Below are positions 50,830-61,848 of a stretch of DNA of 64,000 nt, in pieces. This DNA comes from Gadus chalcogrammus. Taxonomy: Eukaryota; Chordata; Actinopteri; Gadiformes; Gadidae. The notes under the pieces were generated by a model, which was not told where the DNA came from, searched no databases, and worked only from the letters and a program-made list of their open reading frames with translations. Position 1 is the stretch's first letter; each line of letters starts with the position of its first letter. The stretch spans positions 23,521,818 through 23,585,817 of the forward strand of contig NC_079419.1 of the NCBI RefSeq assembly GCF_026213295.1, in the 5' to 3' direction. The position numbers and the translations under genes were made by a program.

Positions 50830-51748
50830 TGCACAAACAGGGCCGACGGCATGAGACGCCGATTGTGATTGTACATGCGGGCAGGAAAACAAGCGGGTTA
50901 TGATCAGTGAAAACTGAAACTGAAAAAATGCGACAAACTCCTGTAGTAACCTGCCATTCCTAGGAACTGACGAAGGGCTTTTCTAGTGGTCGAAACGGGA
51001 CTCTGTTATGGCTGAGACTTCGGCTTCCACAGGGCACTCTTGGCCTTGCCCCACCTGTCTCCCTAGATACGTGACAGTGGCTTTCCCAAAGTCTCATTTA
51101 GCTAGGTTCAGTGTAAGTGGCGCTTGAGCGAGCAGACTGAAAACTTGTTCAAGGCCCTGCATGTGTTCCTCCCAATTGCTTGTCCAAATAATCAGATCGT
51201 TAAGGTAGGCATTACACTTAGGTAACCCGACCAAAACAGTGTTCGCTAATCTCTGAAAGGTGGCCGGTGCGTTGCACATGCCAAACGCCATGACGGTATA
51301 CTGTAAGAACTGGTCAGGAGAAACAAACGAGTAACCATCCGAAGTAGGGGTTACGAGTCCTGAACAGTAACAGCATTTACTTTACGGAAATGAGTAATAA
51401 ACCTTGGGGAACCGTCAGACTTAGCTTCGACGAGGCAGGGAGAGCTCCAGGGGCTGGTGCCCCTGTTGTGGCCAGACCATTCTGCAGAAGATATTCCACT
51501 TCTGTTTTCATTAACTCACGCTTCACCTGATTAGCGCAGTAGGGATGCTGTTTAATAGGGAGCAGATCTTTCTGCTCTTTCAGTTCAATGTCATGCCTTA
51601 AGACAGTGGTTTGAGTCGGAACATCATTAAAGAGACCAGCAAAGCGGTATACAAAGTCCACTACATCCTGCTGCTGCTCAGTAGTCAGGTGACTTGACTG
51701 AGATGGCAGTGTTTTCAACATCTCCGAATTTGGGAGGCGGGCACCTTG
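50830..51748 (-). pseudogene. Gmr1-like Gypsy reverse transcriptase, deleted
   Basis: Downstream of the integrase on the minus strand. MLKTLPSQSSHLTTEQQQDV and FNDVPTQTTVLRHDIELK lead into the RT fingers (HPYCANQVKRELMKTEVEYL). The segment holding the first catalytic Asp is deleted near 51370-51300. The frame resumes SFVSPDQFLQYTVMAFGMCN, then APATFQRL, AYLNDLIIWTSNWEEHMQGL (the active-site DD is changed to ND) and thumb sequence to about 50830. RNase H is absent. Reverse transcriptase after integrase is the Gmr1 order. Dead. Confidence 0.8.
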
Positions 51749-51752
51749 ATGG

Positions 51753-52443
51753 TGAAGGGGAAAAAACGGTCTGTCTAGTTACTGGACCAGATAAAATGAG
51801 ACGGAGAGTTAATAAAGTCTGTCGGCACGAGGACCTTGGATTTATTAAGTAAAGTGGCAACGGTTATACAGAGTCATAAAGCGTGAGAAATCGAATATGT
51901 CTAAGTCCCTAATCAGCGCTGATGGTTCGTCCGGAGCTTCGCCTCCGTGGAAGGTCTGCTTCAGAAGAAGAAGAAGAGTCTCTGTGTGATACAGTTTTAT
52001 GCTGTATCCTCCTCTCGATGAGGTGTGTGCGTTTGAGGTGTGTGTGGTTCTGTGTGTTTTTGCTTGACCTTGGCTCCCAGGCCCTGGTGTATGCAAGTGT
52101 ATCTTCTTGTGTTCCTACTAACGGGGAAGAGCTCCTCAGTGTCTCCTTTGTTCTCGAAGTATCTCTTGTGTGCTCGAAGTATCTCTTGTGTGATGAATTA
52201 ATGTGGCTCTCCCGTTCTTGAGGATGACTGTTGCATTGTCTGAGTGTTTACCATTTGCCTGCTTGGGAAATGGGGCCTTGGCTCTGGCCTTGACCTGACT
52301 ATATTATCATGTTTGTGTTATGTGTTAAAAGTTGACTATATTGTAATGTGACTGCCATGTGATGTGCTCATCAGGCTAGGGTAGGAGTTAGCTATATTTG
52401 TAATGTACATGTGATGTACTCAGCAGGTTATTTTTTCCCAACA
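51753..52443 (-). mobile_element. Solo LTR (same family as 1205-2608), 4-bp duplication ATGG
   Basis: On the minus strand it runs TGTTGGGAAAAAA to TTTTTTCCCCTTCA. The flanks are ATGG (51749-51752 and 52444-52447). It lacks the TA-flanked MITE of the first copy and so displays that empty site. Inserted between the integrase and reverse transcriptase regions of the Gmr1-like element. Confidence 0.88.
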
Positions 52444-52447
52444 ATGG

Positions 52448-53634
52448 GTGGAATTACGCATCCAGTCGTCAGCTTCTGATAGGTTAGGGTGATCCGTTAC
52501 AATTAGCGCGGAGATGCCTTGGCTAGCAGCGGTTCGGGAGGACGTAAGGTCTACTGGACTGCTCTCCGTCTTCTCCCTGCAATGGTACAGCTTTAACATA
52601 TTGACATGACAGACACGTGTTTTTCGCCTTCTCTCGGATGTGCCAATGACATAATCGGTGTCACTGAGAAAGTCACAAATCTCATAAGGACCGGAGAATT
52701 TGGCCGAGAGAGCGGAGCCAGGAATAGGCAGCAATGCTAAGACCTTATCACCCACTTTGAAGCGCCGGGGAACAGCAGAGCGATCGTAGTGGTGTTTCAT
52801 TACTGTGTGGGAGGTTGAGAGGGACTCTTTGGCTAAGGCATTGGCATGGTGCAATTTTGAAGTTGATTAACAAAGTCCAACACATTTTTCTCAGACATGC
52901 CGGACACCAGAAACTTATCAAAAAAACGTACCCTCACATAGCCACTAGGAAGCAGGATTGAACACATAAGCTGCAATAACTACTCCAGCCACAGATGGCA
53001 GCACCATTACGTCACACCGGCCACGCCCCCTTGACCCTAACCACCGCGGCATTGAGATTAGAGTTCAGAGACCTAGGCAGACCCGCAGAGAGACCCGGGC
53101 CTAAGCCCGGGGCTCGACGTAGCTCACATGGGTGTTGGATACAATTCCCTCCCTTTTGCTTCATAGTTACCATACCGAAATACTTAAACAAATAAAGTGA
53201 GTTAAAAGCGACCAAGGATTGGACTACTTCTTCAAAAACGCGACATCATGTCAAGTTTTAAGGGGACCCGCGGGGCATGTGGCCAAAAACAAGCTCCGCG
53301 GGACTAAATCCTAATGATTCCTGGACAGCCTCACGAGCAGTAAACACCACTAATGGGAGTCCCTCATCCCAGCCCTTCTCGGTTTCCAAGCAATAATTAC
53401 GTAGCATGGATTTGAATGTCTGGTGCCACCGTTCCAAGGCACCCTGAGTTTCGGGTTGGTACGCACTGGACACAACATGTCGTACATTTAAAGTTTCAAG
53501 CACCTGATTGAAAAGCCTGAACTGGAAATTTGAGCCTTGATCAGTCTGGATTACAAGTGGGAGACCGAAGCCTTCACTACAGCACTGGCTGTTATTTTAC
53601 GCAGGGGCATAGCTTCAGGGAAGTGGGTGGCAGC
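52448..53634 (-). pseudogene. Gmr1-like integrase, C-terminal half, split by a repeat
   Basis: 53258-53634 reads LETLNVRHVVSSAYQPETQG, LERWHQTFKSMLRNYC and FSPAELVFGHMPRG, the region around the integrase catalytic Glu (here the QGALERW segment). The repeat at 52930-53245 interrupts it. The protein resumes DKFLVSGMSEKNVLDFVN, KHHYDRSAVPRRFKVGDKVL and AKFSGPYEICDFL, and ends near HVNMLKLYHCREKTE, the usual C-terminal integrase region. Frame changes flank the insertion. Confidence 0.82.
52930..53245 (-). repeat. Dispersed repeat inserted in the integrase
   Basis: Reverse complement of 98-466. It separates GPRG-type integrase sequence from DKFLVSG. Target duplication not resolved. Confidence 0.7.
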
Positions 53635-53699
53635 TAGGGTTGCCAACTATCAGAAATGTAAATAAGGGACACATGCACGCGCACAAAGCGCGCGCACAC

Positions 53700-54270
53700 G
53701 CATGTGTACACGCATGCATTTGCTACTACTGTGTTACCACTACTACAGTGTTACTACTGTGCTAGACTTACTGTAGCAAGTCCTATCCATTTAATAATTC
53801 ATACCATAATCAAGTAAAAAACCACATCTATAATAAGCATGTACTAAAGACACATACCTTAACTTCAGTTTTGTATTTGCAGTATATACAGACAACACAA
53901 GAAACAGTTCCAGTATTTTGTTAAAAAAAAAAAAAAAATTGGAACAGTAGTATTGCGTTTCTTAATGGAACAGTAGTAGTGCAAACATTTGGCCTCTTAG
54001 GCCTAACAAAAGTATAAAAACACCTAGTGCAAAATTGATCACAAACTGTAAGCACTTAAATTAACTGTAAACAAAAACAGTGCAATATGATCACAAATTG
54101 GAACAAAAACATGAAATGTAAACTAGCACTTATATATCACAAACTGTAAACACAAAACTTGCTGGGCCTCCAAAGCCATGACAACACCTGGGTAGCCAGC
54201 AAAAGTATGCACATTAAAGCAGCCGGTCGAACAATAAAATAAACAAACATAAATACAATATACTTCCCTG
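53700..54270. other. 3' part of the hAT element, non-coding
   Basis: CACGCGCACA-type words, then AT-rich DNA. No ORF of note. Confidence 0.45.
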
Positions 54271-54497
54271 AGCCCTGTTTCAAGTAGCTGGTTTTGAGGC
54301 AACCCCGAGTTTGTTCGCTCTGAGTTAGTGGAAACTCTGGGTTTTCCGTTTCAGGTAGCAGGTTCAGCACAACCGAGAGTTAGTTGCTGCGGCAACATAC
54401 GCCGTGGGTCTAACCTGCTCGGGAGGTGGTCAGACCTACTCCGAGTTTGTTGTCTATAAGGCTGAAGGCAGCTCTCCGACAGAAGGAAGTGTTAGAA

Positions 54498-54720
54498 ATG
54501 GCATGTCCTTTTCTACGAGAGCCTGTGGACGTAGAGGCTGCGATCCTCAGAAGGAATCTCCGTGAGGAACGATTATTAAGACCCCGGTTGGATATACTTT
54601 ATTTTCCTGATAATTTTCTTCACGAGCGCTATCGTTTTTCAGCGCAATCTATCATTTATTTAGACCACCTTCTCAGCCCCCATGTTAACTGTCAAACGCA
54701 CCGGGGGCATGCTTTAAGTT
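54498..54720 (+). pseudogene. HARBI1-type nuclease, N-terminal exon only
   Basis: MACPFLREPVDVEAAILRRN, RPRLDILYFPDNFLHERYRF and SIIYLDHLLSPHVN, then THRGHAL, match the N-terminal, pre-catalytic part of HARBI1. After that the similarity stops; no catalytic residues remain. Confidence 0.78.
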
Positions 54721-55411
54721 TATTTATTTATTTTTTATCGCAATTAACGCATGTGCAGAATGATCCGCCCCGTGCATCCCACCCGCTCTGTAGGCCTACT
54801 ACAGTCACTTCAACGTTGTGGCTTTCCCATGATCAGAGTAGCTGACTAACCACGGACCTATAACTGCTGCAAGTCAAGAAACTCATTTTAAGAATGCAAG
54901 GCAGAAAAGACCCTGGTACTGCTTTTAACCAGATGCTGTTCTTCTCTACATGCACATGCTCAGCATAATCGTCTGCATTGTTCACTGAAGTAAAACCCTT
55001 TGAGTAAACTGTTCAACAAAATAACTTGTCCCACCACAGCCCGTGTTCTAATAAAGACAATCTACTTATGAGGATTTTTTTATTTCCTGAAAGCACAAAA
55101 AAAAAAAAGTCATTTATATTGGGTATGTTTTTAGAGCAGGGAACAGTATCCCAGTTTGCACCTCACCCACCTATAATTTATGTTCCAAAATTTGGATCTC
55201 CAAAGCATCCTTTTGCATCTTTTGAATTGTTACAATTGCATGGCGGTTGGTGAGGGCATCTGGTTCAAGTAGGGCGATGACGCCATCAGTAACTGGAAGA
55301 AGATGATTAGACAGTGCAATTATTACTTGAGCCAGAATTTATGTTGCCCCATCTAATTTGCAACGCGCTGGGTTGCGTGTACATATTTAATTATTTTGAA
55401 TAACCAACCTC

Positions 55412-55938
55412 TTATACTGTAAAGGCACTTCTATCCTGGGGGGTGGGGGGGGGATCAGAGGAGCTCCCCCCAGGGATGCCCTCAGCCACAGGACGCATAC
55501 TCTGTTGGCTGAGGGCCATCTCCTCAGCCTCTGTGAGGGCTGCAGGTGGTGGACCCCCTCCAGTCTGCCGGGCCTCTGCATTTTTTTCGATTTGCTAACA
55601 TGGAGGAAAATGTTACCCTAATAGTCAGTAAGCGCTATTTTGAAGACACATATATATTTATAATGCATTTTGCCTAGGTGTATCCTTCTAATATATCTAA
55701 ATCCTATTAAATATTGGCAGTGTTTGGGTGGCTGGGAAATGTACTACTTACATTTACTGCTTAAATATAGTATACAAATATATAATACATGTTGAACATA
55801 GCTGTTAAATTAGGTAGAGCAGGCAAAACAGCACAATTGATTTGATTTCAATCAAACATTAGTTTACCCGTTTAAACTATATTCTTGTACTTCATTTGCT
55901 GCCAAGTCCTCGTGGGGCAACTCGGGGTTGCGTAAATT

Positions 55939-55975
<37 letters not shown>

Positions 55976-56207
55976 TACATATTGAATAAGTGGAAGATAT
56001 TAAACTTTCCTCTTATTTTATTTTACTAATTTATTTGACTCACGCATTGACTTGTTCAGCTATTTCCTGCCAAGCCCTCTCTCGCGCTCTCGCTTCCGCG
56101 GCGGTATTGCTTTTTTTTGTTAAAATGGGTAACTGCTCGGCATACACGTTCATTAGAATTTCCAATTCCGTGGGGGAAAAGTAAGTGGATCTACGCTTTT
56201 GGTCCAT
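55412..56207 (-). CDS. Harbinger Myb-like ORF1, two exons
   Basis: Exon 1 (56044-56207) starts MDQKRRSTYFSPTELEIL and contains MNVYAEQLPILTKKSNTAAE and RERAWQEIAEQVN, the Myb/SANT-like domain, and ends at a GTGAGT donor. Exon 2 (55412-55594) follows an AG acceptor and reads NAEARQTGGGPPPAALTEAE, then ALSQQSMRPVAEGIPGGSS, to the stop. Middle exons may be missing. The reading frame of each exon is clean, better than the copy at 37619. Partner protein of the HARBI1 nuclease, expected to be nuclear. Confidence 0.65.
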
Positions 56208-57963
56208 GTTTGATCATGTTATCAGAGATCCATTGATGATGGCTCTTCATAGTCAACAGGCACGCCCTCAGCCCAGAGTGAACATACTCAGAGTTGATTA
56301 ACCCAACGCTGATCACCTGTTCTGAAACCGAAAACCCAGAGTTGCTTTTCAACCCTGAACTCTGAGTCAACCAACTCAGAGCGCAGGATTAAACTCAGAG
56401 TATGTTAAACCAGCTACCTGAAACAGGCCTCTGGCAAGTTGCACCCCCTGTTGGCAAACCCTAAAACAGGTATAGAACATCACACACCATATTTCTTTGT
56501 TTTGATCTTTGCAGCTCTGGTAGCAAATACAAAATACATTGTAATGTGTGTACACATTAAATCAGGCATAAACATAAATAAAAATAAAACAAAATAAAAA
56601 ATCCAAAAGGCACATACTTGCAAACCCTACGGTTCCTAATACTGCCTATGGACCCAGAAAGGATCACACAACCCTATTTCTTCCACTTGCATTTTTTTTT
56701 TTATCTCTGGCAGCAGCAAGCAGTTGTGTATCCACCACAGCCTCAGTGTAAAACTTTGAGCAAGACTTTTCGTAATCGAGAGTGATAATTAGCTCACTCT
56801 TAATCAGTGCAACAGAGCATTTGTTCCGCACATCTGAACACCCTTTCCACGTACCCAGTAGAGGATGGGATGCTGAGAACAAAGGCCACCACAGCCAGGA
56901 TGTTTGGAAGGTCAGCTGCCCAGCCGCTTAGCACTTCCACTCACTTCTCAGCTGTTCCTTTGGCGGCCAATCCTGACGCCCTTTGAGGTGACCGAAGACG
57001 CCGTTTGCTGTAACACACTCATCGTAGAGCTCATCCATAGAGAGGTTAAGCCTGTCAATAAAGATGAAATGGCTTTCAGTTCACAGCTATCGGCATTATT
57101 AAAAACTGAGGCACTCATTAAAATCATTTGACAAAATGTTATTAAAATCACTGGTAGTGATTAGTAGACTGGAATCAGGTGCAAATTATTATTCCTTGGC
57201 ATTATATGCCAGTAAAGGGAGTCAGTGGTACAGTGTGTTTGCTACATACCTGTCAACTAGGTGTAGCTTCTCAATGATCTTCTCCATGTCGTTGTAGGAG
57301 ATCTTCCCAGATGTCAGACAGAGTGGTTCCACGTGAAAGTGCCAGTTGTCGTCAGAGAAGTTGAACCACTTGCGCACATAACCAATGGCAGTGTCTAAGA
57401 AGGCTGTGAACTCCTGCCTGACACGATTGGCAATGTCTGCACTGAATGCAGAAAAATCCAAAGCTAGACCTGTTTTGTCCAGAGAGCATTGGATGGAATC
57501 AACTATACCTTGGGAAGACTCATCCGGATTTTCAACAAAGTCTATCAGCTTCTTTTAAATGCCCTCCTCTGGAGTGAAAAACTGAACGGCTAAAGGGAAC
57601 ATCTTGCGGTTGCCCTTATTGGAGGCGTCAGTTTGTAGAGAGAATTGGAGCGGCGTGCCATCTCCTTTCAACTTGGTGAGCACATCTTCTACTGCTTTTG
57701 GTGCCAGGACATCAGTAACCACTGCCTCAGCCTTTGTCCTCCCACAGGACATCTTCTTTGCAATAGCGGAGTCAGGGAGTGTTTGGGCGGTCAATTTGAA
57801 CTGACAGTCGGAGGAGTTGAAGCTCAAATTGTGCTTGACTGTGTGATAGACATGAGCAACCTCAGCAGCAGTTACCTGTAATAGAAAAAGAAAAATCACT
57901 AAATGTACAAATACTGTATGAAATAGAAAATACATATACCTCTGACCTGGCTGTATTGTACAT

Positions 57964-58576
57964 CAGTGGTTCGCAACCTTTTCAGGCCAACATTTGAATA
58001 GTTGAGGCAATACATGTAGTTGACATGGTTTCACAGATAAATAAAAATACATAAATACTGTGGCAACCCGCTCCTCGATTGAGCCGGGTTCCACGGATAA
58101 ATCACGCTTGGCAGTGTGGGTTAAGCCATTAAAGGCATTTATTGCAGACAACTTAAATCAAACAAAGTAAACGCGGTCTCTAGGGCCTCCGTGGGCCTCT
58201 GGCCTCTCGCGGACACGAGCGCTTCCTCCTTCCTCACTCCCGTGCCTGGTCTGCCCAAATGTCAGTCCTCTTATAGTGGCTCCTCGGCTTTCGGCCAGGT
58301 GGCCCCCAATCACGCTGATTGGGCTTCGGTCGGCGCTCTCCGTCGCCGGCTGGTGGGTGACGGCGGTAACGGCCATCCCGGACCAACCCTCGGGCTGGTC
58401 CGGGCCGAGGTTTACGGGGTGGGATGCCACAATACACATAGCAGATCTGCAAGGTGTTGTGAGCTTGTAGATCGGCTACGTATTAGGTATTGAAATTCCT
58501 TAAATTGACATCCCAAAATCATGTGGGGAGTGGACCCCCCTGGCCTGGGGGTCGACCCACAGGTTGAGAACCACTG
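57964..58576. mobile_element. hAT MITE (CAGTGGTTC ends) in the transposase region
   Basis: Ends are CAGTGGTTCGCAACCT and AGGTTGAGAACCACTG, the classical CAGTGGTTCTCAACCT type. The flanks are TTGTACAT (57956-57963) and TTAAACAT (58577-58584), 6 of 8 matching. A solo LTR (58059-58431) is inserted inside. Confidence 0.8.
58059..58431 (-). mobile_element. Solo LTR, 4-bp duplication ATAC
   Basis: Ends are TGTGGCAACCCG and GGTGGGATGCCACA; the flanks are ATAC (58055-58058 and 58432-58435). Read on the minus strand it has a TATAAGAGGAC promoter-like box, then AATAAA about 95 bp from its end, so transcription is on the minus strand. GC-rich and not related to the other LTRs in the window. Confidence 0.87.
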
Positions 58577-58985
58577 TTAAACATGCATGAGCTGTTTGAG
58601 GTGCGTAAAAGTTGTAAACAGACAGTATGCAATATTTTGTTATATTATTAATTATATGATATCTGCTTGCATTACACAATATGATTCAGTTGGTCTTATT
58701 AAAAAAGAAAATAGCACAGTGTATCAGTGTTGATACTTAATTATATTGAACATTTAGCAGCATGAATTGACGACAAAAAGTGTGAATGAAGGTATGATTA
58801 GGAAAATAGTCTGAAATGTAAAGTATACATTACTTCTGTGCAGACCTAAAATGTTGCTATCCCCTTTATTAAGCCTTTAATGTCAAATGTTCAAATCAAA
58901 TACAGTAGCCTATACTTCTACTTGACCTCACAGTAGTGAGTCTTCTTCTGCTCACGCAGGTGCTGACTGTTCTCACACTAGTATC
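58577..58985. other. hAT intron or spacer, nothing recognised
   Basis: AT-rich DNA between transposase segments. Confidence 0.4.
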
Positions 58986-59653
58986 CACTCGTCTAAGCTA
59001 CTACTAGCATACAACAAACATGCTTAGTTATTTGACATACCATGTTAGCCTCCGGAGTTGCTTGTCGGACAAGGAACTGTGTCAGAGCTCCCTGACTTCT
59101 CCTCTGGGTCTCGTTTTTCTTGTGTGCTTCACCAGAAGCATGTTGTCTTACGTCTGTCAGACCACCGTGGCTGACCAAAAATTGACGTCTGCATACAGTA
59201 CAGTTCGCCATAAACTCATCTTCATGAACACTGTCTATCCATTTAAAGTCCCTTTCCCACACTTTTCTGTATTTTGCTTTTCTTTTTCCTTTTTTTCGTT
59301 TTGGCGTGCCGGGAGGAGGAGGTAGAAAGTCGTCGTCTTCACTCGAGGACGAGGTAGCTGCAGCATGGGAAGCCATTCTTGTTCGTGTTTTTAGTTTAAT
59401 GAAGCCGGACGAACCGCTTCAGGCAGCAGCAGAGCCAATCACTATGAAGAATGTATCCTAGCAACCACACACATCTGCTGCCATTGGTCGGTACTCATGA
59501 CAGCCGATTCCGTTTTTTACGGGACGGTGGAGTGACGGAAGAGAAGAATCGCTCTCATTCTTCCTCGACCCGAAATACGGGTCAAAGTGCGTCCCGTATC
59601 AGTTCATTACGGAACACGTCTTTTAGTTTCCAAATAAGGGACAATTCCGTTTT

Positions 59654-60180
59654 TTACGGGACAGTTGGCAACTCTAGTGGCAGTGCACATGATGGCAGCA
59701 AATATTTATTTCCACTCTTAGTTCGGGTCAAAGGCCCAATACAATCAATTATTACACGCTCAAACGGCTCTATCGCTGGCATTGGGTGTAATGGTGCGGG
59801 GGGATTTACCCGCAATTTGGCAAAAGCGAGGGTTGCATTTCCCCAGATGCTACCATTTAGCCGTCTACCTTGGCATACACACATAGCACCACACTACAAA
59901 CAACCACACGCCACAGTTTAATACACTCCATTTATTTACAACATGCTAGATAATTCACACATACATTTGTTTGTCAACTACCCTGCTTCCGGTCGGTCCG
60001 GCAAACTGGTCCATGGGGAACCCATGCCGCATGAGAACCTGGGCTTGGTAAGGGACCTGGTAAGTGGCATTCCAATCAGAGTCAACAGCTACAGAAGGGG
60101 TCCATTTACGCACCAAAATACCATTGTCAACTAAATAGGCTACTTTTTCACTGCTTGCTTTGTCGGTACTCACCACATTG
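59654..60180 (-). pseudogene. Gmr1-like integrase, N-terminal and early core region
   Basis: The minus strand reads STDKASSEKVAYLVDNGILV, RKWTPSVAVDSDW (the pre-HHCC region). After a deletion that removes the zinc-binding domain it continues with PMPAIEPFERVIIDCIGPLT and KSGNKYLL (first catalytic Asp in IIDC). The hAT insertion cuts the core here; it resumes at 53634. Dead. Confidence 0.8.
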
Positions 60181-60352
60181 GAGAAGCAGCTCTTTAGTGT
60201 TGGATCAGCTCTCTGCGCAGCGCACAGGCGGCCACGGGTAACCGGGGGTGCATTGTCTGGACTGATCTCAGTCTCTTTCCCAGCCCCTTCCTCCTGCTCC
60301 GTGTCCCCGGAAAAGTTGACATAAGCACACTATCCGACAACGAGACGTCACC

Positions 60353-60727
60353 TTAATTTTTACGTGCTTGGGCGCGGGTGACTACGGAAACAGGAAATGG
60401 ATTAGGATGTGGCTGGGTTACCTGTAGTGACTCCACACACTGAGGGGAATCCAACGCTTCCAGTGTGGGGGTCACTTTACCACCGGCAATGTCATTACCC
60501 ATTAACAGTACAATACCTCGAATTGGCAAGGCCGAACAAATGGCTACGGGAAAAAACCTGGTAACTAATTTTGACTGGATATGTATAAGATGTATCGCCT
60601 TAGGCATATGATCCATCTCAATGCCCCGTAATATAGAACCATAACCGCACGGAGACTGCTCAGTGAACGGCAAGGCTGAAGCAAGGATCACAGACTGGGA
60701 GCAGGCTGTGTCTCTCAGCACGCGCAC
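60353..60727 (-). pseudogene. Gmr1-like aspartic protease region
   Basis: RDTACSQSVILASALPF carries the DTA active-site triad variant of retropepsins. The segment IRGIVLLMGNDIAGGKV is the conserved second hydrophobic motif. The frame ends at 60353. It follows gag directly, and the next recognisable segment is integrase, not reverse transcriptase, which defines the Gmr1 order. Confidence 0.8.
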
Positions 60728-61630
60728 GAGTGCTGATCAGCAGGCTCACCTGTTAATGATACAAAACAGTCAAAAACTAACGGTTTGAAATGGGCATCCA
60801 AACTTCCATGGTGGCCAAGTTCGGTGTTTGTGCAAGACTCAACTTTGATTAACCCAACTCCCTTAGATGGTGAACCATGGGAAGACTGCTCCTTTCGTTT
60901 AAGAGTCAAACAGTTAGCGATAACATGCCCAGGTTTATGACTATAAAAACATTCCAGCTCTTTCCTCTTCGGAGACAGTAATTTGGGCAAACCTGCTGAC
61001 GAAGCTGGATTATCTCTGGGTTTCTCAATGGAGACTGATGGAAAAACAGTCTTGTGAGTCAGCACATACACATCAGCCAGTACGGCTGCAGCGGAGAGAG
61101 AATTTACTTTTTGTCATTCAAATATACCACAATACGATCATGCAAGTACTTTGTAAATTCCTCCAACAGGATTAACTACAGCAAAGAATTGAAATTATCT
61201 ACTTTACAGGTTGTACTACAGGTTCTACACTTGTCAAACAGGGTTCCCTTTTCCCTGGCAAACTCAACATAAGTCTGCCTCTGGGTTTTCTTGTGATTTC
61301 TAAATTTGTCGGTAGGCTTCAGGGACCAGGTCATATCCACGCAGTATGGCAGCTTTAACTGAGACATAATCTAAGCTGTCCTGTAAAGGGAGTGCAGCAA
61401 CAGCGTCTTGGGCTTTCCCGTGAATTTTGCACTGAAGCAGGAGAGACCATGCTTCAGCTGGCCACTGTAAAGCAGTAGCGAGACGTTCAAATACTCAACT
61501 TCAGGTTTGCGCAACATGGATACTAAAGCAATGTACTTACTAATATCAAATGTGGTAGCCCGAGGTGAACTGGTGGGAGAGGAAGACATACCTGCGCCAG
61601 TGAATGTATTTTGTACAGGCACATCCCTCT
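60728..61630 (-). pseudogene. Gmr1-like gag (SCAN-related capsid), truncated
   Basis: Read on the minus strand: ATTFDISKYIALVSMLRKPE, then SLDYVSVKAAILRGYDLVPE and FRNHKKTQRQTYVEFAREKG, then NSLSAAAVLADVYVLTHKTV. This is the capsid type from which the vertebrate SCAN domain arose. Downstream, CFYSHKPGHVIANC is a zinc knuckle with its second Cys replaced by Ser. Frame changes occur near 61500, 61370 and 61190. The N-terminus is cut at about 61630 by the Harbinger unit. Gag forms the particle. Confidence 0.8.
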
Positions 61631-61848
61631 AAAGGCCCATTCACACCCTACGGTAAATACGGATACGGACCGTTTCGTCCGGTCCCGGAGGCGTTTCATC
61701 CGTCAATGGGCCTGTCGCCTCTGAGCTTACGAATCCGGAGTGCTCCGGGAGAAACGGAGCAATACCACCGGAAAGTGAGACTACAGTATAAAGTCAGACC
61801 ATTCGCGAATATAAACCAAACAAAGAAGAGAGAACGGGACATTTAAAA

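Larger units (their letters stand above)
54271..56430. mobile_element. Harbinger element (family H2), internally deleted
   Basis: Ends are AGCCCTGTTTCAAGTAGCTGG and CCAGCTACCTGAAACAGGC. HARBI1 sequence reads inward from the left end and the Myb-like ORF1 inward from the right end, so the genes converge. The middle of HARBI1 is deleted. A (CA)n lies at 55938-55974. Target duplication not certain. Confidence 0.75.
56640..59376 (-). pseudogene. hAT transposase (KIAA1586-like), several frameshifts
   Basis: From 59376: MASHAAATSSSSEDDDFLPP, a lysine-rich stretch, then a zinc-finger-like segment (CTVCRRQFLVSHGG, HASGEAH) and QGALTQFLVRQA. After an intron-like or inserted region the frame resumes at 57880 with AEVAHVYHTVKHNLSFNSSD, AIAKKMSCGRTKAEAVV and LQTDASNKGNRKMFPLAVQF (the conserved catalytic-region Asp). 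It continues with FLDTAIGYVRKWFNFSDDNW, LYDECVTANGVFGHL and NKCSVALIKSELI near the C-terminal dimerisation region (56650-56880). Stops and frame changes occur near 57550, 57470 and 57150. Not functional. Confidence 0.8.
53635..59676 (-). mobile_element. hAT element inside the Gmr1-like integrase
   Basis: Ends are TAGGGTTGCCAACT and AGTTGGCAACTCTA. The flanks are GTGGCAGC (53627-53634) and GTGGCAGT (59677-59684), a 7/8-bp duplication. A minus-strand transposase gene starts near the right end. Sub-terminal words AAATAAGGGACA and ACGGGACA repeat. The element itself hosts a Harbinger copy (54271-56430) and a MITE (57964-58576) that hosts a solo LTR. Confidence 0.9.
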
